Positions 1-11,790 of a DNA stretch of 64,000 nucleotides are shown in pieces; position 1 is the first letter of the stretch; the number at the start of each line of letters is the position of its first letter. The notes beneath the pieces are model-generated. The model did no database searches. It was given only the letters and a program-made list of their open reading frames with translations, and had not been told where the DNA came from. This stretch comes from Zychaea mexicana (lineage: Eukaryota; Mucoromycota; Mucoromycetes; Mucorales; Lichtheimiaceae). The DNA lies in the NCBI RefSeq assembly GCF_025766255.1, contig NW_026516669.1, positions 310,001 to 374,000 on the forward strand, in the 5' to 3' direction. Position numbers and translations under genes: made by a program.

Positions 1-2728
1 CAGAACGCAAACTTACAGATACAATCCATGACAGATACGTAGTGATCACTCCACATCCAGTCCTTCTTTCTGAACACAGTCTTAGTCCATGAGTGCAAAA
101 CCAGATCGCGATAAGAGAATCCGCCACTTTCTCCTGCCACCTGGTCAACTGAGTCGATAAACATTCCGTGCCAGATATGCGATCCAATTACCATAGCAAC
201 GCCATCCATATCCATCGTAAACAGAGTCTTACTGCCAGGCATCCACCCGGAAACAGCGTGCGCCAGCATCGGATCAGCCTTGAAATCCACCATCTGCCGG
301 AGAAAGTTGAGCACATTTTCGTCGTTGAAGAAGTCGTCACCGTGCATATAAACAAATGTTGGGATGATATCCGCCAAGATCTGCACCACCGCTTCCGGTC
401 GCCCGCGACGTAGAATCAACAGGAGCTTATCCCAGCCATTTGCACTTTCAAATCGGAGAAAATGGCGGCTTGTAGGAGACAACAAGAACGAAATGTACAC
501 CAGAAGCGCTCCATGTGAGGCTGTAGGATCTGGATGGCCGTGTAGCATATCCTTGAGAAAGGCTCCAGTTATCGAGTTTTCGATTTCGGGCGCGCGTTCG
601 GATAGTGCACAGTCGTAGAGCTTTAGTTGGAGCGCAATTTTCCATGACCACTCAGTGACGACATTCTGTGCTTCTGTCACCTTCGTTCCTGGTGATGCCA
701 CACGTGCTGCAGCCGAGGAAAGAAGCTGTTGTGTTTTTGTTGGCAAATAGGCCGAAACAGATGCCCCGACAGCCCGGATAAGATGTGCGTTTTTGTCAGC
801 GTCGGGTAACGGGTTGTGTAACTGCAAAACATCCAGCAGCATAAACGCTAGCTCTTCATGGACTCCGTATGGCAAGAATGGCAGTTTCCGTGAATGCCAA
901 GGTTGCGAGATGGATACTGCCGGGTCTTCTTTTTCGTCGTACCCGTAATTCAAATGTTCAATCACGTACCGCGCGAACCCGGTTTTGGCACTTCCAGGTA
1001 CAGTGGCCCCTTCAGCAAGCAGCTCGTGTAAGAGAATCAGATCACTCTGGAGCACTTTCCATCGAGACAAGGGTAGCGAGCGAAACAAGTACACAGCCAT
1101 TCCCTCCATAGTGTCAAAGTTTGACACGGTCCAACGTAGCAGCAGCGATATTGTAAACGGCTGTGAAGTACAAATTGAGCCAAAGCTGTCCCTGACGTCT
1201 TTGTAGTATATTTCGCGAAGGTTGTCGTCCACAAAAGCGGTGGTGAATAGGGTATTTGCAACAACTGCGATCAGACATGATGCGATCTCTCGATTTTCTG
1301 TGTCCTCGGCGTCCGGGTCTGCAGAAGGGATGGGTATACTTGTGATGACATTTGACAGGCAGCCTAGCAAGAAAACACCTTGGATCTGACTTTGCTCCAG
1401 AAAAGCAAGGATCTTTGTAATATCCGGAAGGTTATCCAGCGTGTGCTGCAGATCTTGTGGCTCGATGTAGCTGTCAATATCAAGCAACGACAGTGCGATT
1501 TTCCATAGAGCGCGGATGGATACTGCACGGAACGGTAATGCCGGAAGAAAGTGCCACACCTTGGCTTCCTGGATTTGCAAATACCCATCAATCACCTTGA
1601 TTAAGAAGTCGTCGAGATACTGCTTCTCTTGCTCTTTGCGCTCATCGTTTGCAGACATCCGATCTGCCAGCACCTGTGCGATCTGGCATATCACTTGGGC
1701 CAGTCGCTTCATCGCGTTAGTGTATTGCTGATCCGCAAAAGTTTTGATGCCGATGTTGAGAACCGCAACCAACTGATCCGCAAAAATAAAAAGTGATTGA
1801 TTGCTGTCACGTTGTCCGAGTACTGCGGCTGATAGAGTGTCGAAATCGTGGACAATAGCAAGCTGATCCAGGGCAACCAGATAATCGTCTTCGTTCCATT
1901 GCGGTTTCAAGTGTTTGTGGAGAGAGCTGTCAAATAGGATGCAGAGCATGACAATGTACTCGTTCATAAAGACAGACCAGTGATGCTCGTCTGGTCGATA
2001 TGTGTACTGAATCAGCGGCGCGGCCCACTGTGTCGTTCCAGGAGATCCCAACAAATGCAGCAACAACACTATACGACCATGCAATGGGGCGAGTCGAAGG
2101 TATGCCGCAGAAACATGCAGTATCCATGTCCGCACGTCCTTGACAAATGCTGACACTTCTTCAGTCTCTATATCCTCTGCTGTTCCTTTCGTATGTTGCA
2201 ATGTTGTTTCATGACTGTAGCGTCGCTCTGCCGCAAAGAGGGAATAGAGGAGTCGTCGTATAACCACCAAATCCTGTTGTTGCTGCTGTTCGGGTTGGAT
2301 TTGCCCTGCATTCATTCGCAGCTGAGGTCGGCTCTGCAGGGACCATAAAGTGTCATCAATGAGTGCCTGCGTGGTGATCCGTGCCATCTTTGCTTCAAAC
2401 AGGTACCGGTACAATGCGGGGTTGATATCGCCTCGATGTTTATCCAGGATCTGCTTTAATCGGGCGCTCTCTGAGCTCTGAAACAGCGCTTGCTGACCTT
2501 TGTATTCATGCGTTACCTCGTTGCCGTCGCCGCATTTGCCGTGAAGCGTCGTGCACACAGGGTTGAATGCCCAAGGATTTTCGTCATGGATCGCGTGCAT
2601 CTGAAGCAAAATCTCGTGTACCTTGTTCAGGTGAGCCTGGTATTGGGACAGCACATGAGTAAGGTTGACATCGCTTTCGGCATCAGCAAAGTTGGCAAGT
2701 ACATTGCGCGATTTGGATAAAGCGTCCA
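1..2728 (-). CDS. EPG5-like large autophagy tether, partial (runs off left edge)
   Basis: The minus-strand frame is open from about 2860 to the window edge (about 910 codons), with its first ATG at 2728. An intron donor (GTAAGT) lies at 16, so this exon probably ends at 17. The translation is helical, soluble and has no membrane segments. A segment reading FRSLPLSRW, then FARYVIEHLNYG about 30 residues later, then a histidine-led helix with LLDVLQ, resembles the conserved core of EPG5 (ectopic P granules 5), a Rab7 effector that tethers autophagosomes to late endosomes/lysosomes. That core lies deep inside animal EPG5, so the protein should be much longer. The frame stays open upstream of ATG 2728 without another ATG, so a 5' exon probably exists. 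A frame encoding LAPFPDDMQ (3089-2904) is a candidate, but I could not find a join with matching phase. Family call is from memory of the pattern and is moderate; that it is a real coding exon is near certain. Confidence 0.6.
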
Positions 2729-3453
2729 TGTTTTGTTCTTCGGTATTAATGTCGCTGTTGCCGTCAATGTCGTCATTTTCATCCTTGATTGCGGAGGAGG
2801 ACAGGGAGGAGGATGTACTTCTGGCATATTTTGAGGCGAAGAAGCGCACTTGAGGGAAAACTTAGAGTTATGGTTTCTTTTTCTTTTTGCGATCGTCTTT
2901 TTTTTAGTAGGTTGGTGGGGTAAAGGGTACCTCGTTTAGATTGTAAAAAAGAACGTCTGTTGGCTGCAGCAGTTGTATAAATGAGTAAACGCAACTGGAA
3001 CGGACAAGTGGGAAACTTGCAAACATACCTTGCATATCATCCGGGAAGGGGGCAAGCTTGTCGGGAACGAGGAACGAGAGAAGCAACACAAAGAGAGAGA
3101 GAGAGAGAGAGGAAGAGAGAAAGCAAGGCAGGTTATGGTCCTCCTGCGCTCAATTGTTCGTCACGGGGTTTGGTTTAATAATGGCTTTTGCAGTTCTGAA
3201 GAGGGTTCAAGTGAAAAGGAAAAAAGTCCCGCCAATAACTTTTAGGGGTGCTGGGTCGTACACAAAAAAGAAGTGGGTTAAAAAAAACAATAACGGCTGA
3301 GCCTGCCAGCACATCTTTTTCTTGTTCCTTTCTCTCTCTCTCTTTCTCTTTCCGGCCTTCTGTTACGGAAAATACCCAACTCCTCTTCCTCCCCTTCCTC
3401 CACCCAATACCCCACCCCATACCCGCCGTTTACTGCCTTGTTCACGTGGAACC
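2729..3453. promoter_or_regulatory. Divergent promoter region between the EPG5-like and KH-protein genes
   Basis: The flanking genes point away from each other. The segment holds a purine-rich (GA)n tract, a pyrimidine-rich tract with CCTTCC blocks just before the KH start codon, and possibly a 5' exon of the EPG5-like gene (open frame 3089-2904 on the minus strand). No other gene is visible. Confidence 0.5.
3091..3122. repeat. (GA)n microsatellite
   Basis: About 30 bases of almost pure GA dinucleotide, continuing as imperfect GGAAGAGAGAAAG. It lies in the divergent promoter region. Such purine tracts are common in fungal promoters; no function can be assigned. Confidence 0.9.
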
Positions 3454-6400
3454 ATGGCTGCTTATATGGCCTATTCGCTATGTCTAGCCGTTCCCGAAGG
3501 CCAGACAAGCGTAAGCGATCCGACATCGATTGCTTCACTACGAGATCGCTTCATGTCGCGCCATTCGCACCTATACGATGCCCAATTCACTAGCACAGGC
3601 CTTGCCCATATACCCAGTAAGCTATTTTTGAATGTAGTCGTCAGTGGACCACCCACGGCGGTGCTGGCTGCACGAGGCGAGCTGTTGCGACAGAGTCCAG
3701 TTGAGGTAAGTCTCTTTCTCTCTCCCTCTGTGTGCTTCCGTTATTGCGGCTTTGTTTCTAAATGAAACGCTTCGTCCTCGGAACAATAATGACAATTTAG
3801 AACTAAACTGAAAGCAACCCTTGTAGTCCAAGCTGACGATCACGTCGTTTAATCCTGAATGTATCCATGGCAAGCGGCGGCAGAGGCTCGTGCAGGGCCT
3901 GGGCGAGATAGCCAGCGAAACAAAGTGCAAAATCGTCATTAGTAATGCGTCGGAACCTGATATTCATCTCTACGGAGCGTTTGACTCCACCGAAACCGCA
4001 CGCGTACGCTCCCTCGTGTTGCTAGATCAAATGGTAAACAAAGACCTGTTTTTTCTTAAAAAAAAAAGAGTCGGCTTTTTTGGGGGGGATAGAAATGTCG
4101 TGTAACCACCGTCCTTTCTTTCGTTGCCCTTTTCCATTCGGGACATATTCCACCATGGGGGCCCCCTTATTCTAGATGGGCTTGTGCACGGACACGCTGG
4201 ACATACCCTACTACCTCCACAACCTCATCGCCGGACGCAAGCACAACTACCTCCAGTCGATCATGGAGGAGACCGCAACCAACATCTATCTTCAGTCCGC
4301 GTTTACAAAGATCGGGTGCACTCAGCACATGGCCACACCCGTGGGCGAGCGATCCGGTACGATCCACCTGACTGGCGAGCTGAATGGGATTGCCCGCGCA
4401 AAGGAAATGATCAACAAGCTCCTGATACGCAAGGTAAAGTAATAATAGCACATACTCTTTGCTCGCAACCGGTGTGCCCTCTTTGTGCTAAATCGCCTTT
4501 GTTTTTCATGTTTACCAAAAGAGCAAATCCATGTATCACAAGCAATCGACAATGCATCCTCGGAAATTGGACTGGATTCTTTTACATCGGCAGGAGCACG
4601 TATGCAAAATCTCGAGAGACAATGGTAATGTCACCTCCACAGCAACGTAGCGTCAAATAAAAGACAGGAGAGAGGGTGAGAAAGAGGAGGAGAGGGGGGG
4701 GGCACCCCATGAAAATTTAATAATAACCTTCTGAATGCCTCACGCAGGCTCATTTATTGCTTTTCCTGCATTGGGCTCTGGCAGCAACACTGTGACGGTA
4801 TACGCTGAAAATAGAATCAACGCTGAACGGACCCTGCGATCCCTTAACCATCTGGTACGACTCTCTTCTTCCTCTTTTGAAACATAGCAACTGCAACTGC
4901 AACTGCAGCAGCAACAGCAACAACAACAACTCATTGGTTACTGCTGGTATTGCTACTAGGCTTACAAAATATACGAAGTGTCGTTCAATGCAAAGTCCAA
5001 AGGCGAAGGCGCTCCAAATGCTGAAGACTATGTCCAATTATCCACTTCCCCCGAAGCTTTAGCGCAGCTTGTCGGTAAAATTTCGCAAACATCAGGTGCT
5101 GAGCTGAGTTACCGAAACGATACTGGTCGATTCGAAGCATTCGGGACCGAACAAGCGGTCCAAAGCGCATACCGCATTCTAGCGACTATCCCTGTTCTCA
5201 AGGTAATATCCATCCGTCCTAACACACACATCACATGCGTTTATTAACAGGGAGGGCCTGAAAATCACACCACATCGAAATATTAGCTGCATCATAGCTT
5301 AAGCGTGTTCGCAGTAGAGCTTGCAGCCGACCAACGGGAGTTTCTAAGCGGCAAAAAGAACGGCAAAGTCAACAAGATCATGAAAACCTGCGGTGTACGC
5401 ATCAAGTTCCTGGCCTTTAACGAGTACAATTTTGTGATAACTATCGAAAGTGAAGACACTGACAAGGCATTAGAAGGGCTTGCAATGCTACAGGACGAGC
5501 TTCCGGCAGAGACATCGTTCTTCGTACCCGAAATATACCATCGTCGCATCATCGGGGTCGCAGGCAAGAACATACAGCGTGTGATGAAGCGGTTTGGCGT
5601 CTATGTCAAGTTCTCGGGTGCGGAAGAATTCACGTCCCTGGGCGGCTATTTTGAAAACGAACACAACGTGGTAGCACGAACGCCCACCAAAAACCGGGCG
5701 AATCTCGATAATTTAAAGGCGGCAGTGATGGAGTTTGTAACGTTTCAAAAGGACCGCGACTTCATCACAAACACTATTCAAATACCCTCGCATCTGCATC
5801 GCGACATTTCAACACACCATGGGTCAGAAATTCGAGAGACCGGTCGTTTACATAATACACGTGTTTGGTGGCCCGAGCGCGTGGGTACCGACGAGGTGCT
5901 GGTGGTCGGACCCGCATCGCATATTGCCACGACGCTGCAGCTCATCAACTCAATCATTACGCGCGAAGCATACATTGTAATTCCATCGACGGATGCCTCA
6001 CGAGACTTACTAGCAAGCAGAGTCGGCGTTGTTAAGAGGCTTGCGGATAAAATACACCGGGAACTGGAAGTGCATGTGCTTATACCCAATACGAACGACG
6101 ATGAAGATGTTGCCATGTCAAACAACGTCTACTGGATGCACAACCACAGCAGCATGCACGTCGTTCGTCTTCGATACCAGCAATCGCACGAGCAACATCT
6201 CGCAACTGCCAAGGAAATGCTTCTAGCCTTTTTCAAAGAGCACGGAGTCCCGGTCAAAGCGAATTTCTGGAAGCCTGAAGATCTTTCGCCCGGTCTCACC
6301 TCACCCGCGTCCGGTGATTCGTGCTTGAACATTGACCAGGAGGCACTCGCATCAATACCGTCGCCAACACCTGTTACAGTCGATGACATGAGCAAGCAAC

Positions 6401-7488
6401 GCGACTACAGCATGTTTGATGCACCACCAACTTCTTTCTCGGCCTTTGACGGTGCCTCTTGGTCAGTTTTCCCAGAAGGGAAGAGGAGTAACGCGGGTGA
6501 GCCACCACTGTCGCTCAAAGATGATCCGCTTCGAGCGATTTTTGAAAAAATGCCAAGCTCACCACTGCACGGCACCAGAGAAAATGGGAATGTGCATCCG
6601 CTTGACAGGTCGATCTCTGAGAACCCCGCCCGACGACAATCGTCTGCAGCGGTGATTTCTGCATCCATGCCAGGCAAGAACATTTGGGCTTCGCCAAGAC
6701 TGCAGGCCAGTATTGTAAGTTGTTTGACTCGTATACCACACCGTCGCAACTCTTCCTTTATGATTTGTCATACTAACAAGGGCACACATTCAATCAGTCC
6801 TATTCCCCACGGAGCCATCAAGGTCCTAAATATACCTCCTTGAGCGGCGGTATCACTACTAGTACTACTACTACCTCCACCTCCACCTCCACCACACGTG
6901 ACACCTATGGGGCAGATACCAGACGCTTTATGGCGCCACCCAGACCATATACCTCATTCTCAGCGACGACTCTGTCAGGACAGAATCAGCGCTCAGGCTA
7001 CCATCAATCTATGCCTGACATTCTTTTTGGAAGAGAGCTCTTTACAAATCCGTATTTGGCTAATCTCCCTACACCTCCACACTCTACGGGTGACCACATG
7101 TTTAACAGCAGCAACAGCAACAGCAACAACAATGGTGGCGGTGGCCCGCCTGCTTCCTCCAGCTGGTCCCATCACCAACTACCCACCCCACCACCATCTT
7201 CTACCCTGCCTTACGGTCCCAATAGCCATCTGCATTATCGAAAGATCGAGAAAACTGCCAATACTGGTAAATTTCCCATTCAGGATCGGTCCACGACCAC
7301 CACCGTTTGCATGATCTGACCCAATCGCCCTACGTTTGTCTTGTTCTTCTTCCTCCTCCTCTATAGATACCAAAAAACCTGCTATTCCCAATCCTTCCGA
7401 AAGTTCTCCATTCCCTTGCACAACAGAAACATTGAACTCATCCCAACGCCATCAGCATGGCGAGCGCTCTCCTGGCTTCAACATTTAA
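3454..7488 (+). CDS. Multi-KH-domain RNA-binding protein
   Basis: Nine exons: 3454-3705, 3827-4033, 4176-4433, 4522-4624, 4748-4854, 4960-5202, about 5305-6714, 6798-7266 and 7367-7488, giving about 1,050 aa. Each of the first exons carries a KH-like unit ending near an intron. Clear KH signs are IAGRKHNYLQSIMEET in exon 3, VAGKNIQRVMKRFGVYVKF in exon 7 and GKKNGKVNKIMKTCGVRIKF at the start of exon 7. KH domains bind single-stranded RNA. The architecture recalls the large fungal multi-KH proteins related to yeast YLL032C (family recall, not verified). The last 250 residues are low-complexity Ser/Thr/Asn/Pro, typical of disordered RNA-granule proteins. The final intron (7267-7366) has a CTGAC branch point and pyrimidine tract, so the protein ends at TAA 7486-7488 rather than at the unspliced stop near 7319. 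Odd point: exons 6 and 7 do not join in phase with canonical sites (see findings). Confidence 0.85.
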
Positions 7489-8239
7489 TAATAACAATAA
7501 TATTAATAATAATAATCATTTCTTATTTCCCTCCTTCACATTTTGTTATTTACTAGTGCATTACGTTTTTTTGTTTCTAATAAAAGAAAGGCTATTGTTG
7601 AAAATCTGCAAGGAAAAACTATCTGTACCCTGCCTTGTCTTTGTTCGCTTTCTTTGTCCTATTCTAGTTGCTGTGCTACTACGCCTGCTATGATACACCA
7701 TTGCACCCTTATGCTCTCTGGATGACGTATCATGTAGCTCTGCTAACACGGGCTGCAAGTGTGGGCTTAGCACCTTGCAGGAATGCGTGATTAACTCGGT
7801 TATGTAGCCTCAGCGTGGTTGTGACATAATAAGCATGACAACAATAAGGTTTGAAGCTATGAACGCTTGAAATGTGACACTTCAGAAAAGGAGATCAACT
7901 TATGCAGATCATTGATGGGTTTGGGGCTGTAACGATAAATGTCTGTTCCCTGCATTGTATGTGTACATTACATGCAAAGGCAAGACATCGTGATAGGGAT
8001 TGCCTGAAACCTTAATTCTATCTTCTTTTTCAAACCGTTCATCATCTATATCATATAGAAAGTGGCTGCTCCTGTAGAAAAAGAATGTAAAAAGAATGAC
8101 AATTTTTCCTAGTAGTGTGGCAGCTGTACAAATATTGTACTACTAGGTACTAATACTACTACTATTACTCGTTTATATAGATAGGAATTAGAATGGTATA
8201 AAAAGAGAACGCTTTTCATGCAGTTACTAGATAAAAGGG
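7489..8239. other. Convergent intergenic region
   Basis: It lies between the 3' ends of the KH gene (+) and array gene A (-). It holds an AAT/TAA-rich stretch at 7485-7520 and the AATAAA signal. No coding signal seen. Confidence 0.6.
7579..7584 (+). terminator. AATAAA polyadenylation signal of the KH gene
   Basis: A perfect AATAAA hexamer 91 bp after the stop codon, in AT-rich DNA containing AAT repeats. Confidence 0.6.
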
Positions 8240-9959
8240 CTAATGTTTATAGGAGCCCAGCTCGATGGGTGAGTATGGTGAATCTGAATCACGGGGTTTT
8301 TTTTGCATATAAGAGGGCGGGTTTAAGGAATTTGGACCTTGCCACTGACGCTCCTGAACAGTCCATTGCTTGCTGACTGAATCACTTTTTAAGGAGCCCA
8401 TCCCTGTGTCGCTATCCTCATAGAACGTGTTGTTGGTTGTCGCTCCCAGAGTCGAGCCATTGTTCGTTCGTTCAAGGGTGCAGCTGTTTTCTTCATCATT
8501 GCTGTTTCCAGTGGATTTGGATCTGAGAGCAGCGTTGGAAGTGATTTTTGGACTAGACATATCGATAGATGGAATGAAAAGCTCGATAAATAATAATATT
8601 ACAGTAAGATGGGGATATTCCTTCATGTATATACATACCTCATCACAACCACTAACTGAGCAAAAATAATGGTGACTCCTGCTAGGTTCCACCATGCTGC
8701 ACCCATAAACAGACTTCCGATCGTATTGTTGATGATTTCTTCGCGTAATGCAAAGTAGAACAAGCAGATCACCGCAAAGCCCCAGACAGCGATAACAAAT
8801 GCTGCGACGATGAGCTGGATCTTGAGAATACCAGTCTGGACGGCGGCAAAGTGTCCACGCCGTCTAAAGTTATTGTGATGCCCCTTCAAGATTCGAACGA
8901 GGCGAACACCTGCATAGAGCACTGCTGCACCCAAGCCACCACATTCAAGAGTCCAGCATGCGTAGTGCACTCGTGCAAGTGCTCTTGCGGTTTGAACGGA
9001 GGTCTCAGCCAAAATACCTGCAGAAACCGAGAACCAAGTGTTTACAAAGAAGGGCGAGAACAGGAATATGCCGCCCACAATATCGACAATTAACGGAGAC
9101 GGAAGCCAGCCAGATACGTTGCGACTCTATAATCATTTTGAAAAAAACACAGCAAAAATAAAACGCATCAATTAGAGAATGTTTGAATGCAAATAGAAGG
9201 AACAATAGAAAGAAGATTGGTTTAAAGCGTACTTGAGAGATCGTCTGTGCAATGCCGATCAAATAAAGGGTGACACCGCCGTAAGCAAACTCAAACCCTA
9301 ACTCAAAGAAAACTAAAATATGAAAGAAATCAGTAAAGTTGAGATCGGGAGGGGAACGATGATCTATAAGGGAAAGGTTGGTCGATGATTTACATGATCG
9401 GAAGGCATAATTGCGGGCTATGTCGAGCATAAGAAATACGCTTTGCAATAAGTGAACTATGAATCAAGCAAACGTTAGATAGAGTGCACAGAGCCAATTA
9501 ATTTCTGTTGTCCCGACATCACGGAATATTAAAAATCAATTTATTACTTACGAATGCTATGGATTACGAAGAACAATAGCATGCTATCCACAGGTTTGGG
9601 CTTGAGAAATGCTCCATTCATGGATCCGTGGTTCCAGATAGTATGACCTTGTATGCATAGTCGGTATATAAGCAGCACAAAACCTATTATGTGTCATTTC
9701 GTTGAGAATGAAGCGACATGAAGGCCGCGACAAAATGACAAAAGAAAGTTTGATTATATTGGAGGGAATTACAAACAAGACGAGGTAGAATAAGAGCGAG
9801 ACACTAAAAGTGCATACCAATAAGACCGCCAAGACCGGCAATTGCAATGTTGATTATACTAATGTAATGAAGACCGACATGTTCTTCACAGTTTTGTATT
9901 TCGAGCCGCCAGTCGCAATGACAGACACCGTTCGAGCATTGCCGTGCTAATGAGTCCAT
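8240..9959 (-). CDS. Array gene A: seven-transmembrane protein with Cys-rich N-terminus, 405 aa
   Basis: Six exons: 9959-9818, 9683-9552, 9456-9394, 9312-9233, 9126-8639 and 8552-8240. Intron phases are 1,1,1,0,2, as in the other five-intron copies. The short N-terminus carries the family signature C-x4-CHCDWRL-x4-NCEE and lacks a cleavable signal. TM1 (IINIAIAGLGGLIG) spans intron 1. A basic loop ending LKPKPVDSM leads into TM2; TM3 contains YLIGIAQTISQ; TM4 follows SGWLPSPLIVD; TM5 contains AAVLYAGVRLVRIL; TM6 and TM7 follow a basic loop. The tail begins SPKITSNAALRSK and ends SPIELGSYKH, the most diverged C-terminus of the ELTSYE-type copies. Positive-inside charge suggests an extracellular N-terminus and cytosolic tail, as in GPCRs. 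Function unknown. Confidence 0.85.
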
Positions 9960-11790
9960 AACGAATAGCAGAAAGAGCAAGTAAAGATAGGAGTGGATAT
10001 GTGTCGAGATAGAACATCCTTTTCGGATCAATCAAAGCTTGGGTGACACCAAATGCCTTTGTGCTGCTTACAAGCACGTTCGCTCTATGCTCCTAACTCA
10101 GCAGTGGGAACAAATGAATTGACACAGAAATAGCTGTCACTCCCACTTCTTTACAGTAAAACATTTATACGTTAATATGCACCCCAAAATTCTTACCGGT
10201 TTGTGCATAGCTAAAAGTACGGTTGTTTAATACCGGCACCTATTACACTAAAAGATACATATTCGCAAGTCATGATTAGGTCACACAAGAATAGAACTGT
10301 CACGCATTATCATACACGGACGGCGGCTCGGTTCACATGTATGGTCTGGGCGCACAAACGGTGCACAAAATGATTACAGCGCCTTGGTGACTCTGCTAAA
10401 ATAAATTATTAGCGCACTGATGGTATGCAATGAGCAACGGTTGAAGAATTTACCCCAGAATTGGTCCCTCAATGATTTAAGGAGGTCGTTACAAACTATC
10501 GCCGCCGCCGTCGCCCATCCGTAAAGGGCCTGGAAGCCAAATGGGGTTATCTAGAAAAAGTGCATTGGGAGAAAGGGGATCGTCGTATGACATAAGAAAG
10601 AGGAAGTATCTCGTCGGTAGTAAGACTTTACCTCCTAACCGGAAAAAAACACCGTTCCTGATCCTCAGTCAAATATTAGTGCCAGACGCGGCATAGCACG
10701 GAGAAGAACCCTGCTTTGCTCATACAGTAATCTGTATGCTCTTCCTTCCTTTCCTCCTTAATTGCTTTTTCGGCGTTTAAGCTGAAATTAGGCGCATTGA
10801 AGTAACTTGGACAAATTATAGATAGTGTAAGAATTTCCCTTTATGTCAAGCTAGCTCTACTAATGATTCTACCGACAACACTGGGGTTGCAAATACAAGT
10901 AAGCAATAAGCTTTTCTTTTGCCTTTAAAATCAAAGGACAGATTATGTTTCTACATGGTTCAGTAGCATGAACGCATGCTTATTTTTTCAAAGTCTATAC
11001 ATTTTCGACGTTCTAATTTACTAAAGACCCGATCTCATTTTTTTTAGAGACGAAGATTATTTGATTAATAGAAGATCCAAGAAGCAAGCTGCAACCACGC
11101 GCATCATTGTGTGCAACATTAAAGTGGAGTTTAATACATGTAACATGAACTCGATAAGAAATTAATGGCAACCCGAGCTTGCAAACCCGTCAACTACATG
11201 GCAAGTGTCACCAGTAGCGGGAATTGAGCAAAGAGAGCAATCAATACTTACTGTCTCGGCTCTAAATCGACTAAAAAAAGGCATCAGTGTAACTACCTTT
11301 GAGCGAAACTATGGGTGAAAACAGCTGTGTATATTACTACCACGTATTACACGATGATTTACAACAGCCTCATTAATATCCTTTCAATAACAGAAACATA
11401 GTACGCTAAAAAGATAATTTTACAAGTGCTAAAAACGCTAAGAGAGCTTACCACCTTGGAACTTGAGGAACATCGTTGCAACATGAGGCAAAAAAAAGCG
11501 GTGTAGTGGGAATGCTCGGGTAGCATAAAAATAGTGATGGGGAAACGCTCAATAGCCTAAATACTGTATAGTACCACAATGACAGAGATGTTGCTTTTAA
11601 ATACTGTAATCGGGCAAGTTCATTATCTACTATATAGAGGCTAGTGGAGAAGTAATGTAAAATTCTGTTACTCGAGTTGTCAGGTCGAAATGACTTAAGC
11701 TAAATATATGTACAATGCATTGATAAAACAACATTAGAGAGCAAAAAGTTACAGAAAATAAGGGTTTTACATTAAGAGCGTAATGCTTAT
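9960..11790. other. Intergenic DNA inside the array (1.8 kb)
   Basis: AT-rich, no long frame and no convincing family relic. A short patch near 10500-10560 (GCCGCCGCCGTCGCCC followed by a run containing GCCTGGA) stands out by base composition only. The upstream 200-300 bp should hold the promoter of gene A. Confidence 0.5.

Noticed and set aside
10480..10560. GC-rich patch similar to 22995-23060 (shared CCGTAAA and GCCTGGA words)
   Set aside because: The match is too short to call a repeat or family relic.
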